Source: Burkholderiales bacterium
GTDB lineage: Bacteria; Pseudomonadota; Gammaproteobacteria; Burkholderiales; Casimicrobiaceae
Direction: 5' to 3'
Assembly (NCBI GenBank): GCA_020852555.1
Contig: JADZAQ010000084.1
Span: 1-42,466 of the forward strand
DNA: 42,466 nt
Numbering within the stretch: position 1 is the first letter of the stretch; every line of letters begins with the position of its first letter. Below, piece after piece: positions 7,900 through 16,446 of this stretch. Both the position numbers and the translations under genes were made by a program. Below the pieces are notes generated by a model. That model was given only the letters and a program-made list of their open reading frames with translations, was not told the origin of the DNA and did not search any database.

Positions 7900-9277
7900 C
7901 CGCCGCCGCCTCGGGGCCGGGCGGCTCGAGCGGCACGTGCACTTCGATGAGCGTGCCGCCCTCGGGGCGGCGGGAGATCGCGAACTCGCCGTGCAGCGCG
8001 CGGATGCGTTGGCGCATGCCGGCGATCCCGTGCGACAGCAGGTTGCCCTGCGCGTGGTCCGGGATGCCGATGCCGTCGTCCTCGATCAGCAGCGTGACGT
8101 CGGTCGCGGTGACGCCGAGATCGACGCGGACCGTCTTCGCGCCGGCATATTTCACGATGTTGGTGAGCGCCTCCTGCAGGATGCGGTAGAGCGCGATCGC
8201 CACCTCCGACGGCAGGTCGCTGTCATCGGCGGGGGTGTCGATGGTGCAGGCGAGCCCGGCCCGGTCGCAGACCTCCCGCACCTGCCAGTCGAGCGCCGCC
8301 GACAGGCCGAGGTTGTCGAGCAGCGTCGGCCGCAGGTCCTCGATGATCCGCCGCTTGATCTGCACGCCGTCGTCGAGTGCCTGCAGCGCACGCTCGAGCT
8401 TCGCCGTGACCTGCGGCTCGTGGTGCTTGCGCAGGTAGTCCTCGACCCACGCGATGTCCATCTTCGCGCTCACCAGGATGCCGCCCAATTCGTCGTGGAT
8501 GTCGCGGGCGAGCTTCGATTTCTCGTCCTCGCGCACGCGCTGCAGGTAGCTCGACAGCTCGGACAATTCCGCGGTGCGCTGCTCGACCTCGTTTTCCAGG
8601 CGGCGCTTGTCCTCGACCATCGCCCGCCGGCGCGCCTCGCGCTGCTGGGCGTCACGGCGGGCGAGGAGCCATACGACGAGCAGCAGCGCAATGGCGAAGG
8701 CGGTCATGATCTGCATGCCGAGGCGGGCGAAAGCCACGTCGTCGGACCAGCGATTCATCGCCGCCGTGAGCTGCTGCTGCTGCGCGGCGGCCATGCCGTC
8801 GACCTCCGCGCGGATATCTTCCATGGCGCGCCGCCCGATGCCGGTATCGAGGAGCGCCTGCGTCGCCGAGTCGCCGTTTCGCTTGTACAGCGCGATTGCC
8901 GTTTCGAGCTCGGCGAGCTTCTGGCCGACGAGGCCGTTGAGCTTGGAGAGCGCATCGCGCTCCTGCGCCGTTCCGTACGTCACCAGCATCTCGCGCAGCC
9001 GGTTGAAGGTGCCGCCGATCTTCGGCAGCGCATTGTTGTAGGGGGTGAGATATTCCTGTTTGCCGGTGAGGAGATAGCCGCGCTGTCCGGTCTCGGCATC
9101 GACGACCAGCGCGAGCGCCTCGTGCAAGGAGGCCTGCAACTCGAGCGCCGCGGCGATCTGCCGATTGGCCACTTCGAGGCGGCGATACCCCAACTCGGCG
9201 TACACGGCGATGGCGATCGACGCGATCATGCCGAGGACGAGCGGGGCGACGAGTTTCAGCGGAAGTACGGATTTCAC
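7886..9277 (-). CDS. CHASE3-domain sensor histidine kinase (HisKA_3 type)
   Basis: Membrane sensor kinase of 463 residues. TM1 is about 7-29; a CHASE3 periplasmic domain follows, with the signature DAETGQRGYLLTGKQEYL (60-77); TM2 is about 188-206. A coiled-coil segment (about 210-245) leads to the HisKA_3 dimerisation domain with phosphoacceptor H261 (ARDIHDELGGILVSAKMDI). The HATPase domain has the N box LTNIVKYAGA and G1 box EDDGIGIP, followed by GIAGMRQRIRALHGE, as in NarX/DegS-type kinases. HisKA_3 kinases normally pair with NarL-type regulators, which fits the regulator at 6126. The CHASE3 ligand is unknown. The 3' end overlaps the hemerythrin-like gene. Confidence 0.92.
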   Translation of the reverse strand: MKSVLPLKLVAPLVLGMIASIAIAVYAELGYRRLEVANRQIAAALELQASLHEALALVVDAETGQRGYLLTGKQEYLTPYNNALPKIGGTFNRLREMLVTYGTAQERDALSKLNGLVGQKLAELETAIALYKRNGDSATQALLDTGIGRRAMEDIRAEVDGMAAAQQQQLTAAMNRWSDDVAFARLGMQIMTAFAIALLLVVWLLARRDAQQREARRRAMVEDKRRLENEVEQRTAELSELSSYLQRVREDEKSKLARDIHDELGGILVSAKMDIAWVEDYLRKHHEPQVTAKLERALQALDDGVQIKRRIIEDLRPTLLDNLGLSAALDWQVREVCDRAGLACTIDTPADDSDLPSEVAIALYRILQEALTNIVKYAGAKTVRVDLGVTATDVTLLIEDDGIGIPDHAQGNLLSHGIAGMRQRIRALHGEFAISRRPEGGTLIEVHVPLEPPGPEAAAVTPP

Positions 9278-9371
9278 GGCATACGGGCAAGAGGGCAGCG
9301 ACGCTGTTGTCGCAGCGCAACGAACCAGTCTATACCGAACGCGCCGCGCTGTCGTAACCGGGTCCCGGTCT

Positions 9372-9377
9372 TAGAAT
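9372..9377 (+). promoter_or_regulatory. Possible -10 hexamer just before the intron
   Basis: TAGAAT lies 9 bp before the predicted 5' end of the group II intron (GTGCG at 9387). A -35 match is weak (CTGTCG at 9349-9354). If real, this is the promoter of the lipoprotein gene now about 2 kb downstream, separated from it by the intron. Confidence 0.3.
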
Positions 9378-9932
9378 GTCGGCATGGTGCGTCCTGAAGA
9401 AATCGCGAGCGACGAAGCGCAGGCGACGGAACGAGCGGAGTCATGCTGTGTCGAGCCAGCGGGTGCAAGTCCCGCACGGGTAATCGCCGGAGAGCCCGAT
9501 AGCAGGCCCCAGATGCGGGGTGAGAACTCTGTGATCCGAGCGGGGCGTCGAAAGCCTTCCACGCGAAGGGAGCAAGAGAGTGGGCCGCAACATCAAGTGA
9601 AGCCTGCAGCCTCGACAGATTCACAACGAGAGAGCCGAGCCGGTCATGTCGCGGCGAAGGCCATGTCCACGGTGCCAGTCCCGGAAGGCGTCGCGGGTCT
9701 CTCCGGGGTAGGGGGCGCGGCACGTTCTGAAGGTTCGATGCGGAACAGGAGAGGCCCGTCTGTGTGGCCCTGGTCAGGGCGAGGCGGCTCGTATAAGCCG
9801 AAGGCGAAATCGAGCGCTGCGCAGCGGGAGTCCGAGGGGGCAGTAGTACCGTCGAGGGCCGTCGCGAACAAGGCGGTCGGAGGGAAGGGCCCCTGCGGAG
9901 CTGGTGCTGGTGAAGGGGGTACGGGCAAGGGC

Positions 9933-11394
9933 ATGCCGAAAGCAGCGCTTCCGGCCAATCACCCCGGCGGATCACGATCTGCTGCCAACGTCCGACGCCT
10001 CCAACGCCGGCTATGGGCGGCGGCCAAGCGGTCGCCGGGTAGGCGTTTCCACGCGTTGTACGACCGCATCTGCCGGAGTGACGTCCTGTGGGAAGCGTGG
10101 AGGCGTGTGCGATCGAATCGAGGTTCGGCGGGGATTGATGCGCAGAGCTTTGAGGCGATCGAGCGGCAAGGCGTCGAGGTTTTTTGTCGAACGCATCGGC
10201 GTGCAGCTGCGCGCAGGCAAGTATTGGCCGCAGGCGGTCCTGCGGTGCTACATACCCAAGGCTGATCGCAAGAGAAGGCCGTTGGGGATTCCGACGATAC
10301 GCGACCGTGTGGTGCAGGCAGCGGCCAAGCTCGTGTTGGAGCCGATCTTCGAGGCGGACTTCGCGGATTGCTCTTACGGGTTCCGGCCGCAGCGCGGTGC
10401 ACTGCAGGCACTGGAGGCTCTGCGCGAGCGAGGCGCTCGCGGGGGGAATCACGTGCTCGATGCGGACATCCGCGATTACTTCGGCAGCATCGATCACGAA
10501 CTGCTGAGGGCGCGGGTGGAGCGACGGGTGAGCGATCGGCGGGTTCTCAAGCTGGTGCGGCAATGGCTGGAGGCAGGCGTGATGGAGGACGGCATCGAGA
10601 GGCGCAATGTGGCGGGAACGCCGCAAGGCGGAGTGATCTCTCCGCTGCTGTCCAATATCTACCTGCATTACCTCGACGCGGTGTGGCAACGCCAATGCGG
10701 CCATCTGGGCGTGTTGGTGCGCTACTGCGATGACTTCGTCGTGATGTGCGAGACGGCGAAGGACTGCGAGGAAGCCGAGCGCAGGGTGGGCATCATCCTC
10801 GACCGGCTCAAGCTCCAGTTACACCCGGAGAAGACGAGGCGCGTGGACCTCTGCGAGGGACGCGAAGGCTTCGAGTTCCTGGGCTGCCACCTGCACAAGC
10901 GCGTATCGGGGCGACTGCTGGAGCGCGGCATCCGCCGCTATTACCTTCAGCGCTGGCCTTCGGTGCGCAGCATGAAGCGGGTGCGTACGCGAGTGCGGGA
11001 GTTGACGGGCCGCAACCGCCTGGGGATCAAGGACGTTCGGGTGGTCATCGGTGACCTGAACCCGATCCTGCGCGGTTGGGGCAACTACTTCCGTACGGGT
11101 AACGCCGCCATCAAGTTCCAGCAGGTCGATGACTACGTGGTGGAACGGCTTCGTGGCCTTCTGCGCAAGCGCCACGGTCGCAACTTGCGTGCGGGTCAGG
11201 CGGCGCGCTGGAGCTCCGACTTCTTCCATGAGCATGGGTTACATCGCTTGCGCGGCACCATTCGCTACCCGGGACGCAGCACAATGCCTCGCCCCGATAC
11301 GGCTCCGGTAAGCCGTGTGCGGGAAACCCGCACGCACGGTTTGAAAGGGGGTCTTGACCCAGGCTCCGGAATTGCTATGCCCGGGGTACAGTAA
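9933..11394 (+). pseudogene. ltrA: Group II intron reverse transcriptase/maturase, frameshifted
   Basis: Intron-encoded protein interrupted by a one-base frameshift. The first part (from about the ATG at 9933) reads RRLQRRLWAAAKRSPGRRFH and then DAQSFEAIERQGVEVF. At a run of six T (10180-10185) the reading frame must shift to continue as VERIGVQLRAGKYWPQAV; five T would restore one continuous protein. The rest is intact: RT blocks KRRPLGIPTIRDRVVQ, CSYGFRPQRGALQALE, LDADIRDYFGSIDH, GTPQGGVISPLLSNIYLH, the catalytic YCDD (10723-10734, Cys instead of the more usual Ala), and the maturase X domain with LNPILRGWGNYFRTGNA. There is no HNH endonuclease domain. The frame stays open through domain V and stops at 11392-11394. 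A sequencing error in the T run is the main alternative. Confidence 0.85.
11311..11343 (+). ncRNA. Group II intron domain V
   Basis: The sequence starts AGCCGTGTGCGGG, has a GAAA loop, and returns with CCCGCACGCACGGTT, forming the short, highly conserved catalytic hairpin of group II introns with the AGC triad at its 5' base. It lies where expected, after the maturase X domain and shortly before the 3' splice site. Confidence 0.9.
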
Positions 11395-11404
11395 GGATCT
11401 ACCA

Positions 11405-11746
11405 ATGCCCTGGTTCCGATCTTCCCCGATGCGCGCCATGCGCATCCTCGCCGTGGCGTTGCTCGCCGGCTGCGCGAGCACGCCCGGCAACGATCCGCAG
11501 ACGCTCGCCGAAGCCGATCCGCAGTACCTCAATCGCGACTGCAAGCTCCTGGGCACGGTCAGTAGCCGCAGTCTCTTCGGCGGACTCTCCGACGAAACGA
11601 AGATCCAGGGCGCCATCAAGGACGTCCGCGCGAAGGCCGCCGCGATGGGCGCGACGCACATCCTGATGCTGAAGGCCGAGATCTCGGGGGTTGCGAACCT
11701 CGCTGAAGCGACCGCCCGCGCGTATCGCTGCCCGGTCAAGCCCTGA
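11405..11746 (+). CDS. Small outer-membrane lipoprotein (DUF4156-like)
   Basis: A 113-residue predicted lipoprotein. The signal ends in a lipobox LLAGC (from AVALLAGCAST), so the mature protein would begin at that Cys. The body, with NRDCKLLGTVSS, GAIKDVRAKAAAMGATHILM and a final RAYRCPVKP, resembles small DUF4156-type envelope lipoproteins of unknown function. The start is uncertain among ATGs at 11405, 11429 and 11438; the last two give more standard signal lengths. The gene lies immediately after the group II intron, whose end is within tens of bases of the start codon, so its native promoter has probably been displaced to before 9387. Confidence 0.75.
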   Translation: MPWFRSSPMRAMRILAVALLAGCASTPGNDPQTLAEADPQYLNRDCKLLGTVSSRSLFGGLSDETKIQGAIKDVRAKAAAMGATHILMLKAEISGVANLAEATARAYRCPVKP

Positions 11747-11766
11747 GGGCGAAGGGCATTTACAAA

Positions 11767-11818
11767 GAGACGCCGGGACGCAGAGAAACCCTGTTCATTC
11801 TCGGCGCCTCTGCGTCTC
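11767..11818. terminator. Imperfect inverted repeat between convergent genes
   Basis: GAGACGCCGGGACGCAGAGA (11767-11786) pairs with TCTCGGCGCCTCTGCGTCTC (11799-11818) at 16 of 20 positions around a 12-nt spacer. It lies in the 80-bp gap between the convergent lipoprotein and AfsR-like genes and could end transcription from both sides. There is no T-run. Similar GACGCAGAG-rich palindromes occur as dispersed intergenic elements in proteobacteria, so it may instead be such a repeat. Confidence 0.45.
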
Positions 11819-11826
11819 CTGTGGAA

Positions 11827-14355
11827 TCAATCGGCGAGGGCGAGCGCGATCACGTGATGGCCCGGCATCGCCGCCCCGTCCGCGTGGTGGCGCGCGACCT
11901 CGTCGCGGGCGAGCGAGGCGGCGAGCAACGCGTCCAGGCGCTCGCGCGCCCGCGCCTCGGTGGACTGCCGGGGCAGGTCCGAAGCAGCGCGCGCCGCGTC
12001 GCTGTGCCCCGCGATCCGTGCCGCATCGGCGAGCCTCCCCATCGCGCCGGCGCGCAAGGCGAGGTGATCGAGGAGCAGCGGGGCGAGGTCGCTGTCACGG
12101 CACAGCGGCTCGACTTCGTGTGCCGTCTGCCGCGCGGCGGCGTACTCACCGCTGGCCACCTGCACGCCGACGAGGGTCAGCAGGTAACGACACAGTGCGC
12201 CGCTCTCCCCCATCCCGGGCAGGCGCGCCAGTGCGACCGCGGCGTGGGCGCTCGCTCGCGCCGAGTCGAGGTCGTCGGCAAGCCAGGCGATTTCGCACTT
12301 GTGGACGAGCAGCGCCATCTCGCTGCGCTGCGCGCCCACGCCGCGGCACAGGCTGATCGCCTCGTCGGCCGCGGCCAAAGCGCTGGCGACATCGCCTCGG
12401 GCAGATTGGACGCTCGCCAGTGCACCGACACAGTGGATGAGGCCGCGCACGTGTGCAGTGCCCGCGAGCAGCGATCGCGCCTCGGCCACTGCCGCCTCCG
12501 CCTCGTCCAGCCGGTTCGCGTAGGCGAGCGCGTAGGCGCTGCAGGCGAGTGCATAGCCGAGCCCCGCGTCGTCGGTCGTCAGCCGATAGAGTTCGATCGC
12601 CCGTGCGAATGCTTCGCTGACCTTCGCGAGCGAGGTGATCTCGGCCAACAGGGCGACGCCGAGCGCCAGGCGGGCGCGATCGAGATTCGGGGTGCCATCG
12701 TTCACGTGGGCCGCGGCCTGTGCGAGCCAGCGTCGTCCCTCGTTGCGTTGCGCGAGATTGCCGACGAAGAGTTGCACGGCCGACCCGGCGAGCGCGACGC
12801 CGACCGCGGCCGCACCCGGACCGAACGCCCAGGCGAGCGCGGCGCGGACGTCGGCGAGTTCCGGGGCGCAGGCGGCGCGCCACTGGTCGTCGGACAGGGT
12901 GAACCAGCGCTCGTACATGTCGCCGAAGACGCGCCGGCAGTACGCGGCGTGCCGATTCCGCACCGCCGCGTCCTCGCCGGCCTCGGCGAGTTTCTCCAGC
13001 GCGTAGGCGCGGGTCGTCACCAGCATCCGATAGCGCGGATCTTCCGGCGACGGTGCGCCGATGACGAGCGAGCGGCGCACCAGGCGCGCGAGCGCGTCGA
13101 CCGCGGCGTGTGCGTCGAGCGCCGGATCGGCGACCACCGAGACGATGCCGTCGATCGTGCCGCCGTCGACGAAGACCGCCATGCGCCGCAGCACGATGCG
13201 CTCGTCCTGCGCGAGGAGGTCGTAGCTCCAGTCGAGCACCGTGCGCAGCGTCTGATGGTGGCGCACGTCCGTTGGCGCCGTCGTCGTCAGCAGGCGGAAG
13301 CGATCGGCGAGCCGCTCGGCGATCTCCGCGATCGGCAGCGAATGCAGGCGCGCCGCGGCGAGTTCGAGCGCCAGCGGCATGCCGTCGAGATCGGCGCACA
13401 CCTGTGCGACCGTCGGAGCGCTCGCCGCGTCGAGCGTGAAGTCCGGCTGCTGCTGCGTCGCGCGGGCGACGAACAGCCGCACGGCGTCGGTTCCCGCGAT
13501 GGCTTCGAGGCTGGCGCCGGGCGCGGGCAGCGTCAGCGGGTCGAGCCGGTAGGTCAGCTCCTCGGCGACGTCGAGGGGTTCGCGGCTGGTGGCGAGCATC
13601 GTCAATCGCGGTGCGCGCTCGAAGAGCGTCGCGACGAGGTCGGCGCAGGCTGCGCGCAGGTGCTCGCAATTGTCGAAAACGAGGAGCGCGCGGCGTGATT
13701 GCAGGCGCTCAACGAGCGTTTCCGCCAGTGCCCGCGGCCCCTGTTGCCGGAGGCCCAGCACCTGCGCCACGGTGTCGACGACGAGGTGTGGCTCGGCGAC
13801 ACTGGCGAGTTCGACGAGCCAGACTCCGTCGGGGTACGCATCCGCTTGTCGCGTTGCCACCTCGAGCGCGAGCCGGGTCTTGCCGCTGCCGCCGGCGCCG
13901 ACGATAGTTACCGCCCGGGCCGTGCGCAGGTGCTGCGCGATCTCGTCCTGCTCGCGCTCGCGGCCGATGAACGAGGTGGTACGAGGAACGATGTTGGTGC
14001 GGACTGCCGCAATCCGAGCGGGCGCGGCATGCGCGGTGGCGACCCGAGTAACCGGCCCCGCGAACCGGTAGCCGCGCCACGGCACGGTCTCGATCCAGTC
14101 CGCGGCACCCGGCACGTCCTTCAGCGCCTTGCGAATCGCCGAAATCTGCACCGCGAGGTTGCTCTCCTCGACGACGACGCCGTGCCATGCCCGGTCGAGG
14201 AGGTCCGCTTTCGACACCGTCTGCGGTGCGCATTCGACGAGCGCGTCCAGCACCGCGATCGCGCGCGATCCGAGGGTAACCGGCACCCCGGCACGGCTCA
14301 GCAGCTTCGCCTCGGCATCGAGCCGAAGCGGTCCCAGGTCGAAGAGACGACTCAT
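11827..14355 (-). CDS. AfsR-like regulator: OmpR-type winged helix plus NB-ARC ATPase plus helical repeats
   Basis: An 842-residue cytoplasmic regulator. Residues about 5-100 form an OmpR/ToxR-type winged helix (DLLDRAWHGVVVEESNLAVQ, WIETVPWRGYRF). An NB-ARC/AAA-type ATPase follows, with Walker A GAGGSGKTR (153-161), Walker B RALLVFDNCEHL and LATSREPLDVAEE, then the winged segment FRLLTTTAPTDVRHHQTLR. The C-terminal half is Ala/Leu-rich with helical, TPR-like repeats that likely bind an effector. The architecture matches ATPase-type transcriptional regulators of the AfsR/LuxR-ATPase groups. Its target genes are unknown. It lies downstream of the FixJ-like gene, 196 bp apart on the same strand; the gap holds only a small hairpin (14411-14429). 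Confidence 0.88.
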   Translation of the reverse strand: MSRLFDLGPLRLDAEAKLLSRAGVPVTLGSRAIAVLDALVECAPQTVSKADLLDRAWHGVVVEESNLAVQISAIRKALKDVPGAADWIETVPWRGYRFAGPVTRVATAHAAPARIAAVRTNIVPRTTSFIGREREQDEIAQHLRTARAVTIVGAGGSGKTRLALEVATRQADAYPDGVWLVELASVAEPHLVVDTVAQVLGLRQQGPRALAETLVERLQSRRALLVFDNCEHLRAACADLVATLFERAPRLTMLATSREPLDVAEELTYRLDPLTLPAPGASLEAIAGTDAVRLFVARATQQQPDFTLDAASAPTVAQVCADLDGMPLALELAAARLHSLPIAEIAERLADRFRLLTTTAPTDVRHHQTLRTVLDWSYDLLAQDERIVLRRMAVFVDGGTIDGIVSVVADPALDAHAAVDALARLVRRSLVIGAPSPEDPRYRMLVTTRAYALEKLAEAGEDAAVRNRHAAYCRRVFGDMYERWFTLSDDQWRAACAPELADVRAALAWAFGPGAAAVGVALAGSAVQLFVGNLAQRNEGRRWLAQAAAHVNDGTPNLDRARLALGVALLAEITSLAKVSEAFARAIELYRLTTDDAGLGYALACSAYALAYANRLDEAEAAVAEARSLLAGTAHVRGLIHCVGALASVQSARGDVASALAAADEAISLCRGVGAQRSEMALLVHKCEIAWLADDLDSARASAHAAVALARLPGMGESGALCRYLLTLVGVQVASGEYAAARQTAHEVEPLCRDSDLAPLLLDHLALRAGAMGRLADAARIAGHSDAARAASDLPRQSTEARARERLDALLAASLARDEVARHHADGAAMPGHHVIALALAD

Positions 14356-14551
14356 GATCGGACGAGGGTGACGATTCGCCGCGGCGGTGGCGGATGCGAT
14401 CGTCGTGACGGCACGCGTCGGCAGCGTGCGACAGGACCAAGCCTACCATCCTCGGCGCGTCGTGCGCCGCCGGGCGCGCAACGAGCGCTGGTCAGGGGGC
14501 TGCGCTGCGCCGTGAGCGCGGCGCGGGAATGCCGGTTGCCAGCCGCTATCG

Positions 14552-15175
14552 CTACGGTGCGGTACGGGTGGCGTTAACGCCGGCCGATTCCACGAGGTGG
14601 ATGAGTTGCACTGGCGAGCGGACGCCGAGCTTGCGCATCGCGCGCGAGCGGTGCACCTTGACCGTGCTCTCGGTACATGCGAGATCGATCGCGATCTGCT
14701 TGTTGAGGAGGCCACGTGCGACCCGGGTGAGAACGGCGCGCTCGCGGTGCGTGCACGTCGCGAAGAGGTGGCGCGCGCGGACCGTGCGCAACGCCTCCTC
14801 ATGCGATGCGATGGCTTGGGTCGCTGCTGCGTCGATCGCGGCCCTGAGCGCGGTATCGTCGATCGGCGGTGCGAGCACGTCGACGGCGCCCTCGCGCATC
14901 GCCTGCACCGCGAAGCGCAGGTCAGCACCCCGATAAACAACGACGACCGTGGCGCCGATCGCGCGTAGCCGACTCCAGAGTGCCGCATCGAGTTCCGGCG
15001 GCGCATCGTCCTCGACGTCGACGACGACGCAGGTCGGGGTGGCGGGGCGCCTCGCGGCACACCACACCGCGATCGAATCGACCACGTCGACGCGATAGCG
15101 GGTCGGAAAGCGGAGGTCCGCCAGGTATCGGGCAAAGGCGGCGTCGCAGACGACGTGAACGATTGGCGATTGCAT
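14552..15175 (-). CDS. FixJ-like regulator with degenerate receiver domain and LuxR HTH
   Basis: A 207-residue regulator. The N-terminal half has receiver-like strands and a candidate phosphoacceptor D53 (CVVVDVEDD), but the usual N-terminal acidic pair is missing (HVVCDAAFARY) and the switch Thr is not obvious, so phosphorylation may not occur. The C-terminal LuxR-type HTH is clear: THRERAVLTRVARGLLNKQI and then CTESTVKVHRSRAMRKLGVR. The ATG at 15175 gives a complete receiver start (MQSPIVHVV); the open frame further upstream has no family similarity. It is downstream of ctaA on the same strand, but a 284-bp gap makes a separate promoter likely. It may regulate the respiratory operon; that is only a guess from position. 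Confidence 0.8.
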   Translation of the reverse strand: MQSPIVHVVCDAAFARYLADLRFPTRYRVDVVDSIAVWCAARRPATPTCVVVDVEDDAPPELDAALWSRLRAIGATVVVVYRGADLRFAVQAMREGAVDVLAPPIDDTALRAAIDAAATQAIASHEEALRTVRARHLFATCTHRERAVLTRVARGLLNKQIAIDLACTESTVKVHRSRAMRKLGVRSPVQLIHLVESAGVNATRTAP

Positions 15176-15431
15176 GGTTGGGCAGGTGCATCTTCGCATC
15201 CGCGGAAGACGCAGGCAGTCGAACGAATCGTCGCCGGCGCCATGGGACCCGCCTCGATGCCGTCGGCAACATTGATCAGGATCTCGCAAGCGCGATGGGA
15301 AGTCCTGAAACTTTCCCAAAACCCGGTCCAGCGGGGGTCGAACGGCGCCTGATCGGCGACCGGCGGCCGTCGCCGGTGCGACGGATCGCCGGGATGTACC
15401 GGCCGCGTCGGGCGCGATTCCCGTCGTCGGG

Positions 15432-15461
15432 CCGCCAGATCCCGCCAGATCCCGCCGGATC
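15432..15461. repeat. Three tandem copies of a 10-bp unit (CCGCCAGATC)
   Basis: CCGCCAGATC at 15432-15441 and 15442-15451, then CCGCCGGATC at 15452-15461. The block overlaps the last bases of the ctaA stop codon. It looks like replication slippage at the operon end. The rest of the 15176-15431 gap shows no gene; it contains only a partial FNR-like match at 15272-15285. Confidence 0.6.
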
Positions 15462-16446
15462 AGCCGCGGGATGGGCCGGGCATGCCGGCCCGGGCGCGAG
15501 CCGCGCCGCCGGCGGCGATCCCCAGCGTCATGGCGAGGAGCGCGGCGAGAACGTTGTGCAGCGTGGCCGAGCCGAGGGGCCAGCCACCCATCACGGTCGC
15601 GGCGCCGGCGACGACCTGCGCCACGACGAGCACCACGAGCCACGCGGCGAGCCGCCGCCGCGCCGCGCGCAAGCGCCAGGCCAGAAGCGCGGCGGTCACC
15701 ACGAACCCCAGCGCGGCGAAGCGGTGGGCGAGATGCAGTCCCGGCCCGGCGCCGGCCCCCAAAGTTGGCGACGCTTGCAGCGGGTCGAGTGCGGCGGTGC
15801 TCCACTGCGCGCCGCCCACGCACAGCGGCGCGGCGCAGGCGGCGATCGCGTGCCGGGCGCCGATCATCGCTCCGGTCCAGGCAACGAGCGCGACGAGCGC
15901 CAGCCCGACGATGGCGGCGCGCGAGATCGCTGCCGCTTCGGACGGGATGGTGCCGGTCGAACGTCGGGAGTCATTCGCCCCGGCCGTCGCGTCGCGGTGA
16001 CGAAGCGCAGCAGCGACCCATCCGAGGGCCGCGGCCAATAGGAGCCCGCCACCGAGATTGCCGAGCGTCACCAGCGGCAAGTCGTGCGGGGTGTAGCGGC
16101 CGAGCCAGGCGAGGAATGCCGTCACGGTCACCGCCAGAACGGCCGCGAGGCGCCCCGAGGTGGGGAGCGACGTCCAGCCGAGCACGGTCACGGCGAGGAC
16201 GAGGACGCCGACCGCCGTCGCGCTCACCCGGTGCAGCGCCCGCGCGCTGCGTACGCCTGGCAGGTCGCCGGTCGTCGCGGCGGCGGCCGCAGCGGCGCCG
16301 GTCGTGGCGGCGGCCGCCGGTGCCGTGCGATAGCACGCCGGCCAATCGGCGCAGCCCACGCCGTTCTGGACGTGGCGGATGAAGGCGCTCGAGGCGGTGA
16401 TGCACACCGTGAGCAACGCGGCGGCGAACGCGAGGATACGGATCAT
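15460..16446 (-). CDS. ctaA: Heme A synthase-like protein (CtaA/COX15 family)
   Basis: A 328-residue polytopic membrane protein of the COX15/CtaA family, which oxidises the C8 methyl of heme O to give heme A. Eight hydrophobic segments are visible, with the family segments NGVGCADWPACYR (28-40), ALHRVSATAVG, LHLAHRFAALGF and ATLHNVLAALLAM carrying the heme-ligand histidines. An Ala/Thr-rich stretch at about 43-58 is inserted in the first loop. It begins 1 to 4 bases inside the end of the preceding subunit I-like gene (ATG at 16446, stop at 16443) and is the last gene of the nine-gene operon. Together with CtaB it suggests that at least one heme-copper enzyme here carries heme A or a related modified heme. 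Confidence 0.88.
   Translation of the reverse strand: MIRILAFAAALLTVCITASSAFIRHVQNGVGCADWPACYRTAPAAAATTGAAAAAAATTGDLPGVRSARALHRVSATAVGVLVLAVTVLGWTSLPTSGRLAAVLAVTVTAFLAWLGRYTPHDLPLVTLGNLGGGLLLAAALGWVAAALRHRDATAGANDSRRSTGTIPSEAAAISRAAIVGLALVALVAWTGAMIGARHAIAACAAPLCVGGAQWSTAALDPLQASPTLGAGAGPGLHLAHRFAALGFVVTAALLAWRLRAARRRLAAWLVVLVVAQVVAGAATVMGGWPLGSATLHNVLAALLAMTLGIAAGGAARARAGMPGPSRG

Larger units (their letters stand above)
9387..11400 (+). mobile_element. Group II intron (3' end approximate)
   Basis: A self-splicing retroelement. The predicted 5' end is GTGCG at 9387-9391, matching the GUGYG start of group II introns. About 550 bases of structured, non-coding-looking RNA follow (domains I-III, with GGTGCAAGTCCCGCACGGG at about 9461-9479), then a reverse transcriptase/maturase reading region (about 9933-11394) and domain V at 11311-11343. 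The domain VI region (about 11347-11390) contains a GGGTC/GACCC pairing, but I could not fix the branch-point A or the exact 3' splice site; it should lie between about 11370 and 11404. The maturase is frameshifted, so retromobility is probably lost unless supplied in trans. It sits between a kinase gene and a lipoprotein gene without breaking either reading frame. Confidence 0.88.

Noticed and set aside
10180-10185. T6 run read as a designed programmed frameshift site
   Set aside because: No downstream stimulatory structure was identified and related maturases are usually single-frame; mutation or sequencing error is simpler.
15272-15285. TTGATCAGGATCTC as an FNR box
   Set aside because: Only the left arm and ATC match; the last two bases break the palindrome, unlike the three accepted sites.
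15432-15461. Short tandem repeat considered as a CRISPR fragment
   Set aside because: Units are 10 bp, contiguous and without spacers.
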